Notes: generated from the sequence alone by a model not told the origin. 64,000 bases of DNA from Tianweitania sp. UT-5YL-CI-8 (GCF_030010215.1 NZ_JASCRR010000005.1:1-64000), one strand, 5' to 3'; shown: positions 16,254 through 25,928, counted from the first letter of the stretch. Numbers and translations: made by a program.

Positions 16254-17717
16254 ATGGCACAAGACGAGCACACAAAAACGCAGCCCGGGCCGGTCCTCGT
16301 CCTGTTCAGGGACGATCTACGCATCCATGACAATCGAGCGCTCGCAGCCGCGGCCGACACCGGCGAGCCGGTCATCCCCGTCTATATCCGCAACAAGGAA
16401 CCAGCCCGGCGCGATCTTGGCGCTGCCCGCCTCTGGTGGCTGCACCATTCCCTCTCCGAGTTGGCCGGCGCGCTTGAAAAGCTTGGCGTCAAGCTCGTCC
16501 TGCGGGCTGGGCCGACCGCCAAGACACTCCACACCCTGATCGATTCGACCGGCGCGACAACCGTGTTCTGGAATCGCCGCTACGATCCCGCCTGCATCGA
16601 TCTCGATTCGTCCTTGAAGCTTGAACTACGCCACAAAGGTCTCCACGTCGAAAGTTTCGACGGACATTTGCTGCATGAGCCGTCGCTGACCAAGACCGGA
16701 AGCGGCACGTCCTACAAGGTCTTCACACCTTTCTGGCGCTCTCTCTCCAGCCATATCGAACCGCGCGATCCCGTCGATGCCCCCAAGGCGCTGAGACCTT
16801 ATCTCCGCAGGCTGGCGTCGGACGATCTCAAGGACTGGAACCTCCTGCCCACCGCGCCCGACTGGACTGGGTGTATGCGCGAGGCATGGACACCGGGAGA
16901 AACCGCAGCGCGCGAACGACTCGACGATTTTCTGGACGACGCGATCAAGGGTTATGCGCAACGGCGCGACCTTCCTTCGGTGGACGGCACCTCGCGGCTC
17001 TCCCCCTACCTCGCCTTCGGCGAGATCACGCCTTTTCAGATTTTCCGTTCCCTCCGGTCGAAGACGATCGATGCCCCAACGAGCGATGTCGAAACGTTTC
17101 GCAAGGAGGTCGGCTGGCGCGAGTTTTCCTACCACTTGCTGTTCCACAATCCGGGCCTGGCAGCGCAGAACTTCAACCCCAGCTTCGACGCCTTTGCCTG
17201 GGAGAACGACGACAAGCTCTTGAAAGCATGGCAGAAAGGCCAGACCGGCTATCCCATTGTCGACGCGGGCATGCGCCAGCTCTGGCAGAGCGGCTGGATG
17301 CACAACCGCGTGCGGATGATCACTGCATCCTTCCTGATCAAGCACCTGCTGGTCGACTGGCGAAAGGGCGAGGCCTGGTTCTGGGACACGCTGGTCGATG
17401 CCGATCCTGCCAACAACGCCGCAAGCTGGCAGTGGGTGGCGGGGTCCGGGGCCGATGCGTCGCCCTATTTCCGCATCTTCAACCCGATCCTGCAGGGTGA
17501 AAAGTTCGATCCGAAGGGTGACTATATCAGACGTTTTGTGCCGGAACTTTCCGAACTTCCGGACAAATACATCCACTGTCCGTGGGATGCATCAAAAGAC
17601 GTTCTCGATGCTGCTGGCGTGAAACTCGGGGCGAATTATCCCGTACCTGTAGTCGATCACAAAAAGGCGCGTGACCGCGCCCTGCAACTCTACAAGCGTC
17701 TGAAGGGACCCTCATGA
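16254..17717 (+). CDS. phr: Deoxyribodipyrimidine photolyase (cryptochrome/photolyase family)
   Basis: The 487-residue flavoprotein should split cyclobutane pyrimidine dimers in UV-damaged DNA using blue light. The N-terminal Rossmann antenna domain begins VLVLFRDDLRIHDNRAL. The C-terminal FAD domain contains GWREFSYHLLFHNP, TGYPIVDAGMRQL, GWMHNRVRMITASFL, WFWDTLVDADPANNAASWQW and SPYFRIFNP, the class I CPD-photolyase FAD and DNA-binding signatures. The ATG at 16254 follows GGGGTGGGGA. Its stop overlaps the next start (ATGA at 17714), showing translational coupling to the FAD oxidoreductase. In other alphaproteobacteria photolyase belongs to the RpoE-ChrR singlet-oxygen regulon. Confidence 0.94.
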   Translation: MAQDEHTKTQPGPVLVLFRDDLRIHDNRALAAAADTGEPVIPVYIRNKEPARRDLGAARLWWLHHSLSELAGALEKLGVKLVLRAGPTAKTLHTLIDSTGATTVFWNRRYDPACIDLDSSLKLELRHKGLHVESFDGHLLHEPSLTKTGSGTSYKVFTPFWRSLSSHIEPRDPVDAPKALRPYLRRLASDDLKDWNLLPTAPDWTGCMREAWTPGETAARERLDDFLDDAIKGYAQRRDLPSVDGTSRLSPYLAFGEITPFQIFRSLRSKTIDAPTSDVETFRKEVGWREFSYHLLFHNPGLAAQNFNPSFDAFAWENDDKLLKAWQKGQTGYPIVDAGMRQLWQSGWMHNRVRMITASFLIKHLLVDWRKGEAWFWDTLVDADPANNAASWQWVAGSGADASPYFRIFNPILQGEKFDPKGDYIRRFVPELSELPDKYIHCPWDASKDVLDAAGVKLGANYPVPVVDHKKARDRALQLYKRLKGPS

Positions 17718-19039
17718 ACGTGGCGCCGATACATCGCGGACATGGCAATCGCATCAAGATCGCGGTGATCGGCTCCGGCATCAGTGGAGCATCCGCCGCC
17801 CGGGCGCTTCACCCGACCGCCGATGTCACTCTGTTCGAGGCCGCGTCGCGTCCGGGCGGCCACACCGCGACCGTCGACATCGACTACGATGGCAGGCCTG
17901 TTTCGGTCGATACCGGTTTTATCGTCTACAACACGCTTAACTATCCCGAACTGACCGCTCTCTTCAAACACCTTGACGTCGAGACGCAGGAAACCGAGAT
18001 GAGCTTTTCTCTGTCGCTCGACGGCGGTAAGCTGGAGTGGTCCGGCGCCAGCCTCGGCTCGATCTTTGCCCAGAAACGCAATTTCTTCTCGCCGTCGTTC
18101 CTGTGGATGTTGCGCGAAATCCTGCGCTTCAACCGCGAATGCGTGATCGACCGCGAGTCCGGCCTGCTCTTGCAGCACACGATCGGCGAATATATCGAAA
18201 AGAAGAGGTTCTCGTCCGCCTTCCGCGACAACTATCTCATTCCCATGGCGGCCGCGATCTGGTCCACGCCACGGATCAAGATGCTGGATTTCCCCGCTGA
18301 GACCTTCATCAGCTTCTTCGAGAATCACCGGCTGATCAATCGCGAGAGGCCGAGATGGAAGACCGTTCGCAACGGCTCGGCGAGCTATCTTGCCAAACTG
18401 CTGGCACCGCTCGGCGACCGCCTGCGCCTGTCTTCGCCGGTCCGCTCGGTCGTGCGCGACGCATTTGGCGTCACGCTTTGGCATGGAGACGGCCACGCCG
18501 AGCGCTTCGACCAGGTAATCTTCGCCTGCCATAGCGACCAGGCGCTGGCCATTCTTGACGACGCCTCCGTCACCGAATCCGAAATTCTTAGCGCGGTAAA
18601 ATACCGACCCAACCGCGTCATCCTGCATCGCGACACGAGGCTGATGCCGAAATCCCGTCAGGCCTGGGCGGCGTGGAACTATCTCCGCAGTTCGAAGGGC
18701 GACGGTGAATCGGAGGTCTGCGTCACCTACTTGATGAACCAGTTGCAGCATATCGACCGATCGATGCCGCTCTTCGTCTCGCTCAATCCGGCGGTCGAGC
18801 CCGCCGCCAATCTGACCTTCGGCGAATGGGTCTACGATCATCCGCAGTTCGATGCGGCAGCTCTTGCAGCCCAGCAGCGCCTGCGCGGCATCCAGGGACA
18901 GCGCAACACCTTCTATGCCGGCGCCTGGACGGGTTACGGCTTCCATGAGGACGGTTTGAGATCGGGCCTCGATGCGGCAACCGCACTCGGCGCCGAAGTG
19001 CCCTGGCGTTCTTCGGTGCAAGCAATGGCTGCGGAGTAG
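17714..19039 (+). CDS. FAD-dependent amine-oxidase-like oxidoreductase (COG2907 type)
   Basis: The 441-residue protein has an N-terminal FAD-binding Rossmann motif VIGSGISGASAARAL with the following acidic residue in LFEAASRPGG, and a C-terminal FAD contact in TFYAGAWTGYGFHEDGLRSG. This is the predicted NAD/FAD-binding family (COG2907) that commonly sits beside cyclopropane-fatty-acid synthase-like and DUF1365 genes. In Rhodobacter sphaeroides, a protein I recall as UfaD desaturates a methylated fatty acid on the way to furan fatty acids, and this gene is a candidate counterpart. It overlaps phr by four bases and is followed by DUF1365 after 11 bases. The function is by family and context only. 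Confidence 0.85.
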   Translation: MNVAPIHRGHGNRIKIAVIGSGISGASAARALHPTADVTLFEAASRPGGHTATVDIDYDGRPVSVDTGFIVYNTLNYPELTALFKHLDVETQETEMSFSLSLDGGKLEWSGASLGSIFAQKRNFFSPSFLWMLREILRFNRECVIDRESGLLLQHTIGEYIEKKRFSSAFRDNYLIPMAAAIWSTPRIKMLDFPAETFISFFENHRLINRERPRWKTVRNGSASYLAKLLAPLGDRLRLSSPVRSVVRDAFGVTLWHGDGHAERFDQVIFACHSDQALAILDDASVTESEILSAVKYRPNRVILHRDTRLMPKSRQAWAAWNYLRSSKGDGESEVCVTYLMNQLQHIDRSMPLFVSLNPAVEPAANLTFGEWVYDHPQFDAAALAAQQRLRGIQGQRNTFYAGAWTGYGFHEDGLRSGLDAATALGAEVPWRSSVQAMAAE

Positions 19040-19050
19040 CAGATATCGCC

Positions 19051-19893
19051 ATGGCCAGGCACCAGCGCATAACGACGCTTCAGGACAACGGCCCCCCGCC
19101 ACAGGCAGCCGGCACGCTTTATCCCGGCGAGGTCATGCATGCGCGGCTGAAGCCGTTCGGTCATCGCTTTGTCTATTCCGTGTTTTCCCTGCTGGTCGAT
19201 ATCGACAGACTCGGCGAACTCGACCGCACCTCACCGCTACTGTCGGTCAACAGCAGTGGCATCTTCTCGTTCTGGGAGAAGGACCATGTCGAACGTGATG
19301 ACGAGACGGTCCGCGGCTATGCCGACCGCCTTCTGACCTCAGCCGGTCTGGAGCGGCCCGCCCGCGTCCTGCTCCTGTGTTACCCCAGACTGTTGGGCTA
19401 CACCTTCAATCCGATCTCGATTTACTTCGCCTACGATGCCGAGGGCGCGTTGACGGCGCTCATTTATGCCGTGCGCAACACCTTCGGCGAGCGGCACAGC
19501 TATGTCGCGCCGATCCTGCCCGGCGATCTTACTGAGGCCGGCGTCCGCCAGACGCGCGCCAAGGTCTTCCACGTCTCGCCGTTTATCGGGATGGATGCGC
19601 GCTACCATTTCCGCGTCATGCCTCCCGGCGAGACGGTCAAATTGCGCATTCACGAGACCGAGGGCGGCGACCCGGTCCTCTCGGCGACCTTTGCCGGCAC
19701 AGCAAAGCTCCTTGGCACAGGCAACTTGTTGCTATGTCTCTTGCAGTTTCCTCTCATGACATGGAAGATCATGGCGGGGATTCACTGGGAAGCGCTGAAA
19801 CTCTGGCTGAAGGGAGCCAAGTTCCACAAAAGCCCGCCGCCAACCGCGACGGTCAGCCATACGGATGCCCGCTGCGTTGAACCCGGTGAGTGA
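19051..19893 (+). CDS. DUF1365 family protein
   Basis: The 280-residue protein matches DUF1365: LYPGEVMHARLKPFGHRFVY near residue 30, then VDIDRL, LLLCYPRLLGYTFNPISIYF near residue 110 and NTFGERHSYVAP. A hydrophobic patch NLLLCLLQFPLMTWKIMAGI near residue 230 suggests membrane association. Its enzymatic role is uncertain; in the Rhodobacter furan-fatty-acid pathway one oxygen-inserting step (UfaO) is, to my recollection, assigned to a protein from the same gene neighbourhood. It is third in the four-gene operon. Confidence 0.85.
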   Translation: MARHQRITTLQDNGPPPQAAGTLYPGEVMHARLKPFGHRFVYSVFSLLVDIDRLGELDRTSPLLSVNSSGIFSFWEKDHVERDDETVRGYADRLLTSAGLERPARVLLLCYPRLLGYTFNPISIYFAYDAEGALTALIYAVRNTFGERHSYVAPILPGDLTEAGVRQTRAKVFHVSPFIGMDARYHFRVMPPGETVKLRIHETEGGDPVLSATFAGTAKLLGTGNLLLCLLQFPLMTWKIMAGIHWEALKLWLKGAKFHKSPPPTATVSHTDARCVEPGE

Positions 19894-19914
19894 ACCGCTT
19901 GCGAGGGATGGGAA

Positions 19915-21171
19915 ATGGCAGGTAGAAATTTGACTGAGGTCGCTCCAAACGACGTGATCGTCCTCGACAGCGGAAATGTCGCACAGGTCGTCAAGGGATT
20001 GCCGATGAAGGCGCGCATGGTGCTGACCGCAGCCATCGGCCTGCCGCGCGGTTCGCTTCAGGTAAAAATGCCCGACGGACGCCAGGTGCGCGTCGAAGGC
20101 AAAGAGCCCGGCCCTGAAGCCCAGATCGTCCTGCACAACTGGAAATTGCCGGTACGCGCCTTTTCAGGCGGCACGATCGGTATTGCCGAATCCTATATGG
20201 ACGGCGATTGGGAAAGCCCGGACGTCACGACCTTCCTCGAACTGTTCGTCGTCAACAGCGAGACTGGCGAACGCCTTGCAGGCGGCAGCAGCTGGTTCCT
20301 GAACACCGTCCAACGTATCCGCCACTGGCTCAACGAGAACACCCGCACCGGCTCCAAGCGCAACATCTCGGCCCATTACGATCTGGGCAACGCGTTCTAC
20401 CGCGAATGGCTCGATCCGAGCATGACCTACTCCGCAGCCCTTTACGACACCGGCGCCAACGACCTCGAAGGCGCCCAGGCGGAGAAATACCGCGCCCTGG
20501 CGCGCGGCCTCGGCATCCGCCCAGAAGACAGCGTTCTTGAGATCGGCTGCGGCTGGGGTGGCTTTGCCGAATTCGCCGGACGGGAAATCGGCTGTAAGGT
20601 CACAGCACTCACCATCAGCCGCGAACAGTTCGACTTTGCCCAGGCGCGAATCCAGAAGGCCGGGCTTGCCGACAAGGTTCAGATCAAGCTGCAGGACTAT
20701 CGCGACGAAACCGCCCGCTACGACCGCATCGCTTCCATCGAGATGTTCGAGGCGGTGGGCGAGAAATATTGGTCTACCTTCTTTTCCAAGGTGCGCTCTT
20801 GCCTCAATCCCGGCGGCACGGCCGGTTTCCAGATCATCACCATCAACGAACAAGCCTTCCCGATCTACCGCAAGCGACCGGATTTCATCCAGCGCTACGT
20901 CTTTCCCGGCGGCATGCTGCCGACGCCGTCGATCCTCAAGTCGCTCGGCGTCCAGCATGGGCTGGCGCCGCTGCACGAACTGATTTTCCCGCAGGACTAC
21001 GCCCGCACTTTGGCCGACTGGCGCCAGCGCTTCTGGAACTCATGGGAACGGATCGTGCCGCTCGGCTTCGACGAGCGCTTCAAGAAGCTCTGGGAGTTTT
21101 ATCTGCATTATTGCGAGGCGGGTTTCCGCGCCGAATATATCGACGTCCGCCAGGTCTTCTACAAAGCGTGA
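19915..21171 (+). CDS. Cyclopropane-fatty-acid-synthase-like SAM-dependent fatty-acid methyltransferase
   Basis: The 418-residue protein belongs to the CFA synthase/mycolic acid methyltransferase family that acts on double bonds of membrane phospholipid acyl chains. An N-terminal lipid-binding region covers about residues 30-115. The SAM motif VLEIGCGWGGFAEFAG is near 205, followed by VTALTISREQFDFA and KLQDYRDETARYDRI. The substrate channel segment QRYVFPGGMLPT is near 325. Two bicarbonate ligands of true cyclopropane synthases are changed: YSC is YSA near residue 174 and FEH is FEA near residue 278. It may transfer a methyl group without ring closure. It is the last gene of the operon. Confidence 0.88.
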   Translation: MAGRNLTEVAPNDVIVLDSGNVAQVVKGLPMKARMVLTAAIGLPRGSLQVKMPDGRQVRVEGKEPGPEAQIVLHNWKLPVRAFSGGTIGIAESYMDGDWESPDVTTFLELFVVNSETGERLAGGSSWFLNTVQRIRHWLNENTRTGSKRNISAHYDLGNAFYREWLDPSMTYSAALYDTGANDLEGAQAEKYRALARGLGIRPEDSVLEIGCGWGGFAEFAGREIGCKVTALTISREQFDFAQARIQKAGLADKVQIKLQDYRDETARYDRIASIEMFEAVGEKYWSTFFSKVRSCLNPGGTAGFQIITINEQAFPIYRKRPDFIQRYVFPGGMLPTPSILKSLGVQHGLAPLHELIFPQDYARTLADWRQRFWNSWERIVPLGFDERFKKLWEFYLHYCEAGFRAEYIDVRQVFYKA

Positions 21172-21208
21172 CAAGCGCCGAGCGCATCATAGCGCCCGGC
21201 CCATTCCG

Positions 21209-23185
21209 TCAGAGCGTAATTCTATACTTACCAAAGCCGTTTTCGCCGTCTCCAGCTGGCTCGATCTTCACCGCTTTCACGCTCGAAATGTGATCCTTGG
21301 CCTTCGGTCCGGTCTCAAAGATCACCGTGGCCCCTTCGACGGGTACGAACGACCAGTTGGAATCCGCGGCGGGGTTGATGGTGCCCTGCTCGATGATGAA
21401 CCGCACGATCACGTCGCGGTTGGTATCGGGCGCATCGACTACGATCTTGGATTCGTTGATACCTGGAAAATTGCCGCCGCCGCCGGCGCGATAGTTGTTG
21501 GTGGCGACGATGAACTTCGCTGCTGGGTCGATCGGCTTGCCGTCATACATCAGGTCAACGATGCGGCTGGCCGTGTTGTCCAGCACGACACCCTTGGCAT
21601 CGTATTTCGAGGGCTGCGACACATCGATCTTGTAGGTCACGCCGTCGATCACGTCGAAATTATACGGCGGAAAGTCCGGCGAGATGAGCAACTGATCGGG
21701 CTTGCCGGGTTCAATCCTGTTGAAGATGCCCGCCGAACGCTCCAGCCATTCCTTGACGTCGGCACCTGTGATCGCCACCGCGCGGACGGTGTTCGGATAG
21801 AGATAGAGATCGGCGACATTCTTGATCGCCACATCGCCCGCCGGCACGTCGGTGTAGTATTCCGGCCCGCCGCGGCCGCCCGACTTGAAGGGTGCGGCAG
21901 CTGACAGCACCGGCAGATCCTTCCACTGCGAATCCTCGAGCAAATCTTCAATGTACCAGGTCTGCGCCTGGCTCACGATCTGCACCGACGGATCGTCAGC
22001 CACGAGAGCGAAATAGGAGTGCAGCGGCGCCGACGTCTTGCCAACCGGACGGCGCACATATTCCAGCGTTGCCGCGTGGTCTTCCTTCACGGCATCCGCG
22101 ACGCGTTGGTCGTCCTTAACCGTTGCAACATTCTTGTTCTCGACGCGGTTGTAGATCGGCCGTGCCTCCGAGGTCGCAGACACGACTTTCCAGGCATTGC
22201 CGTCGCGCTCGAGCAGAAGATCGATCAGGCCCATATGCGAGCCCCAGAAACCGGCCATGACAGCCGGCTTGCCCTGCAGCGTGCCATTCTTGGCATCGAC
22301 GCCCTCAAGCCCCTCGAAGTCCTTCGGGCCGGGGAAAACGAGGTGCTGATGCCCGGTGAACACCGCGTCGATACCTTCCACGCCGGCGAGGAAGAACGAG
22401 GCGTTTTCCATCATCTCGCTTTGCTTTACGTCGATGCCGGAATGCGACAGCGCGATCACGATATCGGCGCCCTCCTCCTTCATCTGCGGCACCCAGGCCT
22501 TGGCTGCCTGCACGATGTCGCGGGTAGCAACCTTGCCTTTCAGATGCTTGGAATCCCACACCATGATCTGCGGCGGCACGAAGCCGATGATGCCGATCTT
22601 AATCGGATGCTCGGCGCCTGAACCGTCCTTCAACTTCTTTTCGACGATCGTGTAGGGCTTCAGGAACAGCTTGTCGTCGCGCGGGTTCGCAGCCAGTTGC
22701 GTGCCGTTGATCAGATTGGCGCAGACCACCGGGAACTGTGCGCCGGCAAGCGCCTTTTCCAGGAACGACAGCCCGTAATTGAACTCGTGATTGCCCAGCG
22801 TCGAGCATTCGTAGCCCAACAGGTTCATGCCCTTCATCACCGGGTGGACGTCGCCGTCCTTCATGCCTTTCTCATAGGCGATATAGTCGCCCATCGGGCT
22901 GCCCTGGATGAGATCGCCATTGTCCACCAGCATTGAGTTGGTGGCCTCCTTGCGGATGCCGTCGATCAGCGAAGCGGTGCGCGCCAGTCCCATCGTGTCG
23001 TTCGGCTTGTCGGCATAGTAGTCATAAGGCAGCACGTTCACATGGATGTCGGTGGTTTCCATGATGCGCAGGTGGGCCTGGTTGGCCTGGGCGCGCGCGG
23101 AGAAAGGGTGCAGCAAAATGAAGGTGCTCGCCGCCGCACCTCCCAGGAAAGACCGCCGCGACAGGGCCGGGAACAGTTGGTTCAT
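21209..23185 (-). CDS. cpdB: 2',3'-cyclic-nucleotide 2'-phosphodiesterase/3'-nucleotidase (5'-nucleotidase family)
   Basis: The 658-residue periplasmic metallophosphoesterase hydrolyses 2',3'-cyclic nucleotides and 3'-nucleotides so that nucleosides and phosphate can be taken up. A twin-arginine signal [14 protein letters not shown] occupies the first 32 residues, so it is probably exported folded. Metal-binding motifs include [36 protein letters not shown] near residue 130 and AVFTGHQH near 275. The C-terminal nucleotide-specificity domain contains [11 protein letters not shown]. It converges on the methyltransferase gene with 37 bases between. Confidence 0.94.
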   Translation of the reverse strand: MNQLFPALSRRSFLGGAAASTFILLHPFSARAQANQAHLRIMETTDIHVNVLPYDYYADKPNDTMGLARTASLIDGIRKEATNSMLVDNGDLIQGSPMGDYIAYEKGMKDGDVHPVMKGMNLLGYECSTLGNHEFNYGLSFLEKALAGAQFPVVCANLINGTQLAANPRDDKLFLKPYTIVEKKLKDGSGAEHPIKIGIIGFVPPQIMVWDSKHLKGKVATRDIVQAAKAWVPQMKEEGADIVIALSHSGIDVKQSEMMENASFFLAGVEGIDAVFTGHQHLVFPGPKDFEGLEGVDAKNGTLQGKPAVMAGFWGSHMGLIDLLLERDGNAWKVVSATSEARPIYNRVENKNVATVKDDQRVADAVKEDHAATLEYVRRPVGKTSAPLHSYFALVADDPSVQIVSQAQTWYIEDLLEDSQWKDLPVLSAAAPFKSGGRGGPEYYTDVPAGDVAIKNVADLYLYPNTVRAVAITGADVKEWLERSAGIFNRIEPGKPDQLLISPDFPPYNFDVIDGVTYKIDVSQPSKYDAKGVVLDNTASRIVDLMYDGKPIDPAAKFIVATNNYRAGGGGNFPGINESKIVVDAPDTNRDVIVRFIIEQGTINPAADSNWSFVPVEGATVIFETGPKAKDHISSVKAVKIEPAGDGENGFGKYRITL

Positions 23186-23295
23186 CTCTCGCTCCTCGTG
23201 GGGATGAAAAGGATAGCTCCGAACCCGGAGCTTCGCCCCAAACCAACAGCGAGTCCAGCACAGGACGATGTCGGCGTCGTTCCGATACGGTTACA

Positions 23296-23778
23296 TCAGC
23301 CCAATTCCGGCTTCATCCCGAGCGCTGTGCGATCGATCACCTCGCGCAGCGCGAAGGACGAGTTGATCTTGGTGACATGCGGCATCGCCGACAGCCATTC
23401 CTTGTGGATGCGCTCATAATCGGCGAGATCCTTCGCCGCGATGCGCAGGATGTAGTCGTACTCGCCCGACATCAGGTGGCAGGACAGCACGTTCGGGCAG
23501 CGCTTTACGGCGGCTTCGAAATCGGACAGCGTCTTCTCGAATTGTCCGGACAGTGAGATATGCACCAGCACGGTCATCTGGTAGCCGAGGGCCTTGTTGG
23601 ATAGGCGCGCGTGATAGCCCTTGATGACGCCGGATTTCTCCAGCGTATCCAGTCTGCGCGAACAAGCTGATTGCGACAGGCCAACCGTTTCTGCCAAAGC
23701 CGTATTGGCGATCCGGCCGTCCTTCTGGAGCGTGTCTAAAATGGCGATATCAATCTTGTCCAACGACACAGGCGGCAA
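23296..23778 (-). CDS. Lrp/AsnC-family transcriptional regulator
   Basis: The 160-residue regulator has an N-terminal winged helix-turn-helix (LDKIDIAILDTLQKDGRIAN and ETVGLSQSACSRRLDTLEKS) and a C-terminal RAM ligand-binding domain (LVHISLSGQFEKTL, HLMSGEYDYILRI). The divergent neighbour is alanine dehydrogenase, so it probably senses alanine or another amino acid and controls ald, like AldR-type regulators. The frame opens with TTG at 23778; because AAGGA lies directly before it, GTG at 23769 is a plausible alternative start. Confidence 0.93.
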   Translation of the reverse strand: MPPVSLDKIDIAILDTLQKDGRIANTALAETVGLSQSACSRRLDTLEKSGVIKGYHARLSNKALGYQMTVLVHISLSGQFEKTLSDFEAAVKRCPNVLSCHLMSGEYDYILRIAAKDLADYERIHKEWLSAMPHVTKINSSFALREVIDRTALGMKPELG

Positions 23779-23916
23779 TTCCTTCGAAGAATGCGCCCTT
23801 CAGCGCAAGGATCGTCGATAGCATAGGCTTTGGGCAGGCGCATTCGCAAACACTTTCACCCTGCACCGTGATTGAATCGCTGCAACCCAAAACACCAGGG
23901 AAGCAGGGAGGCTCGT

Positions 23917-25035
23917 ATGCGTGTAGGTTGCCCCAAGGAAATCAAGAACCATGAGTACCGGGTCGGTCTGACCCCCGGTTCGGTGCGCGAATATGTGGCG
24001 CATGGCCACGAAGTGCTGGTCGAAACCGGAGCCGGTGCCGGCATCGGGGCCGATGACAGCGCATATGCCGCCGCTGGCGCCCGTATCGCCAAGACGGCAG
24101 CAGACGTTTTCGCCAAGTCGGACATGATCGTAAAGGTCAAGGAGCCGCAGCCCAACGAATGGGTGCAGCTGCGCGAAGGCCAGATCCTCTACACATACCT
24201 CCATCTCGCCCCGGATCCGGAGCAGACCAAGGGGCTGCTCGCCTCGGGCGTCACCGCCGTGGCCTACGAGACCGTGACCGACGAGCGCGGCGGCCTGCCG
24301 CTTCTGGCGCCGATGTCCGAGGTCGCAGGCCGCCTCGCCATCCAGGCTGGCGCCACCGCGCTTCAGAAAGCCAATGGCGGCCGCGGCGTGCTTCTGGGCG
24401 GCGTTCCGGGCGTGCTGCCGGGCAAGGTAGCGGTTATCGGCGGCGGCGTCGTCGGCCTGCATGCTGCGCGCATGGCCGCCGGACTGGGCGCCGACGTGAC
24501 TATTCTCGACCGCTCGATTCCGCGCTTGCGCCAGCTCGACGATCTCTTTGCAGGCCGTGTCCACACCCGTTATTCCACCGTGGAGGCGTTGGAAGAAGAA
24601 TGCTTCTCGGCCGATGTCATCGTCGGTGCGGTGCTCATTCCCGGTGCTGCCGCGCCAAAGCTCGTCAGCCGCGAAATGCTCAGCGGCATGAAGAAGGGGG
24701 CCGTGCTGGTTGACGTCGCTATCGACCAGGGCGGCTGCTTCGAGACCTCGCATGCCACCACCCATGCCGATCCGACCTATGAGGTCGATGGCGTGATCCA
24801 CTATTGCGTGGCCAACATGCCCGGCGCCGTGCCGGTTACCTCGGCCCATGCGCTCAACAACGCCACCCTGCATTACGGCTTGCAACTGGCGAACAAGGGC
24901 CTCAAGGCGCTGGCCGACGACATGCACCTGCGCAACGGCCTCAACGTGCATCGCGGTCGCATCACCAACCGCGCGGTGGCCGATGCACTGGGTTATGAGT
25001 TGGTGGAACCCGCAAAGGCGGTCATGGCCGCCTGA
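23917..25035 (+). CDS. ald: Alanine dehydrogenase
   Basis: The 372-residue enzyme interconverts L-alanine and pyruvate plus ammonia with NAD. The N-terminus [20 protein letters not shown] holds the substrate-binding Arg and an early Lys. EPQPNEW and YTYLHLAPD carry the conserved Lys/His region, and the NAD domain has [20 protein letters not shown] near residue 172. [14 protein letters not shown] and [15 protein letters not shown] are late family signatures. The ATG at 23917 follows AGGGAGG. It is transcribed away from the Lrp regulator and ends at a terminator. Confidence 0.96.
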   Translation: MRVGCPKEIKNHEYRVGLTPGSVREYVAHGHEVLVETGAGAGIGADDSAYAAAGARIAKTAADVFAKSDMIVKVKEPQPNEWVQLREGQILYTYLHLAPDPEQTKGLLASGVTAVAYETVTDERGGLPLLAPMSEVAGRLAIQAGATALQKANGGRGVLLGGVPGVLPGKVAVIGGGVVGLHAARMAAGLGADVTILDRSIPRLRQLDDLFAGRVHTRYSTVEALEEECFSADVIVGAVLIPGAAAPKLVSREMLSGMKKGAVLVDVAIDQGGCFETSHATTHADPTYEVDGVIHYCVANMPGAVPVTSAHALNNATLHYGLQLANKGLKALADDMHLRNGLNVHRGRITNRAVADALGYELVEPAKAVMAA

Positions 25036-25068
25036 ATTTGGGCGGGCTTGCTTCGACTGCATCCAACA

Positions 25069-25100
25069 AAAGGCTCGTCGGTATCCCGGCGAGCCTTTTT
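25069..25100 (+). terminator. Rho-independent terminator after ald
   Basis: A 12-bp stem (AAGGCTCGTCGG with CCGGCGAGCCTT, one G-U pair) is followed by TTTTT, 33 bases after the ald stop. Confidence 0.88.
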
Positions 25101-25116
25101 CGTATCTGCAGGCAAC

Positions 25117-25142
25117 AAAAAAGCGGGGCAACAACCCCGCTT
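25117..25142 (-). terminator. Terminator for the DUF1203 gene, minus strand
   Basis: Read on the minus strand, AAGCGGGG, a 6-base loop and CCCCGCTT precede six T. It lies about 130 bases downstream of the DUF1203 stop and back to back with the ald terminator. Confidence 0.78.
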
Positions 25143-25151
25143 CCTCGTGGC

Positions 25152-25191
25152 TTGGGAAGCCCGCCAGTCCATCCGTGGTCGGGCTTCCCAA
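25152..25191. repeat. Perfect 12-bp inverted repeat with 16-base spacer
   Basis: TTGGGAAGCCCG at 25152-25163 is exactly complementary to CGGGCTTCCCAA at 25180-25191. There is no T run on either side. It lies in the 3' region of the DUF1203 transcript and could be an mRNA-stabilising hairpin or an attenuating structure. Confidence 0.7.
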
Positions 25192-25273
25192 TCGACATCT
25201 GCCTTATACCGTCTGAATGTAACGGCACTGCGACAGCTGAGTACCAATGTGAATCGCAACAGTTAACAAATGG

Positions 25274-25744
25274 TTAACGCCGTTCTATCTGGCACTGATA
25301 GCAGTTGTTCCGGGCCGAGCGGACATGGACGTAAGCGACGTCTTCCCGGTTCAACAGTGCGCCTGCTCTGGCTGGGACATGCTTCGTCGCGACAACACCA
25401 CCGGTGCCGTAGACGATCCGGTCGTCAGGGCTGTAACCGCGAATGATGAAATCGGGCGTGCCGTGCATGATGTCCGGAATCTCCTGGCCGTCTCCAGCCT
25501 GTCCGCACTCCTCGGCATGAAGGAAGATGGGTCCGGTTTCGGCAAAGGCCTGAAGCTTTGTAAATGGCCGATAAGCGAAGAGCAGATAGCCCTCCCCCGC
25601 CTTCACGTCACGCAGACAATGCCGGCACGGAACACTATCGCCATCTGAAACACGGCGCTCCGGCTGCATGCCGTAGGCATCGTCACCACCGGCCCAAATC
25701 GCTTTCGCGTGCTCCGTGGGAATCGCCTTGAACAAGACTGACAT
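25274..25744 (-). CDS. DUF1203 domain-containing protein
   Basis: The 156-residue protein fits the DUF1203 family: FKAIPTEHAKAIWAGGDDAY, then PCRHCLRDVKAGEGYLLFAYRPF with a CxxC pair, GPIFLHAEEC, IIRGYSPDDRIVYGTG and a C-terminal VAYVHVRSARNNCYQCQI. The paired cysteines and His could bind a metal, but no function is known for the family. It converges on ald, with hairpins in between. Confidence 0.85.
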   Translation of the reverse strand: MSVLFKAIPTEHAKAIWAGGDDAYGMQPERRVSDGDSVPCRHCLRDVKAGEGYLLFAYRPFTKLQAFAETGPIFLHAEECGQAGDGQEIPDIMHGTPDFIIRGYSPDDRIVYGTGGVVATKHVPARAGALLNREDVAYVHVRSARNNCYQCQIERR

Positions 25745-25928
25745 TCGAAAACTCCGCTCTCATGGTTTCGAGCAAAGCTAGGTGGCCGCTTCGACACCGG
25801 CCACCCGTTTCATGCCGGCGTAACAGTTAGTCGATCAGCGCATCAAGCCGGTGGACCAGCCTTCGGCTCCGCTCTTGGAGAACAATTTCGCCTTATACCG
25901 CGGCCGGTGTCCGAAACGTCGATCGGTC

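Noticed and set aside
25263-25278. TTAA-N7-TTAAC as a CtrA-regulated promoter
   Set aside because: It overlaps the stop codon of the DUF1203 gene in a convergent region, so no downstream gene start is available. I keep it only as part of the hairpin-cluster observation.
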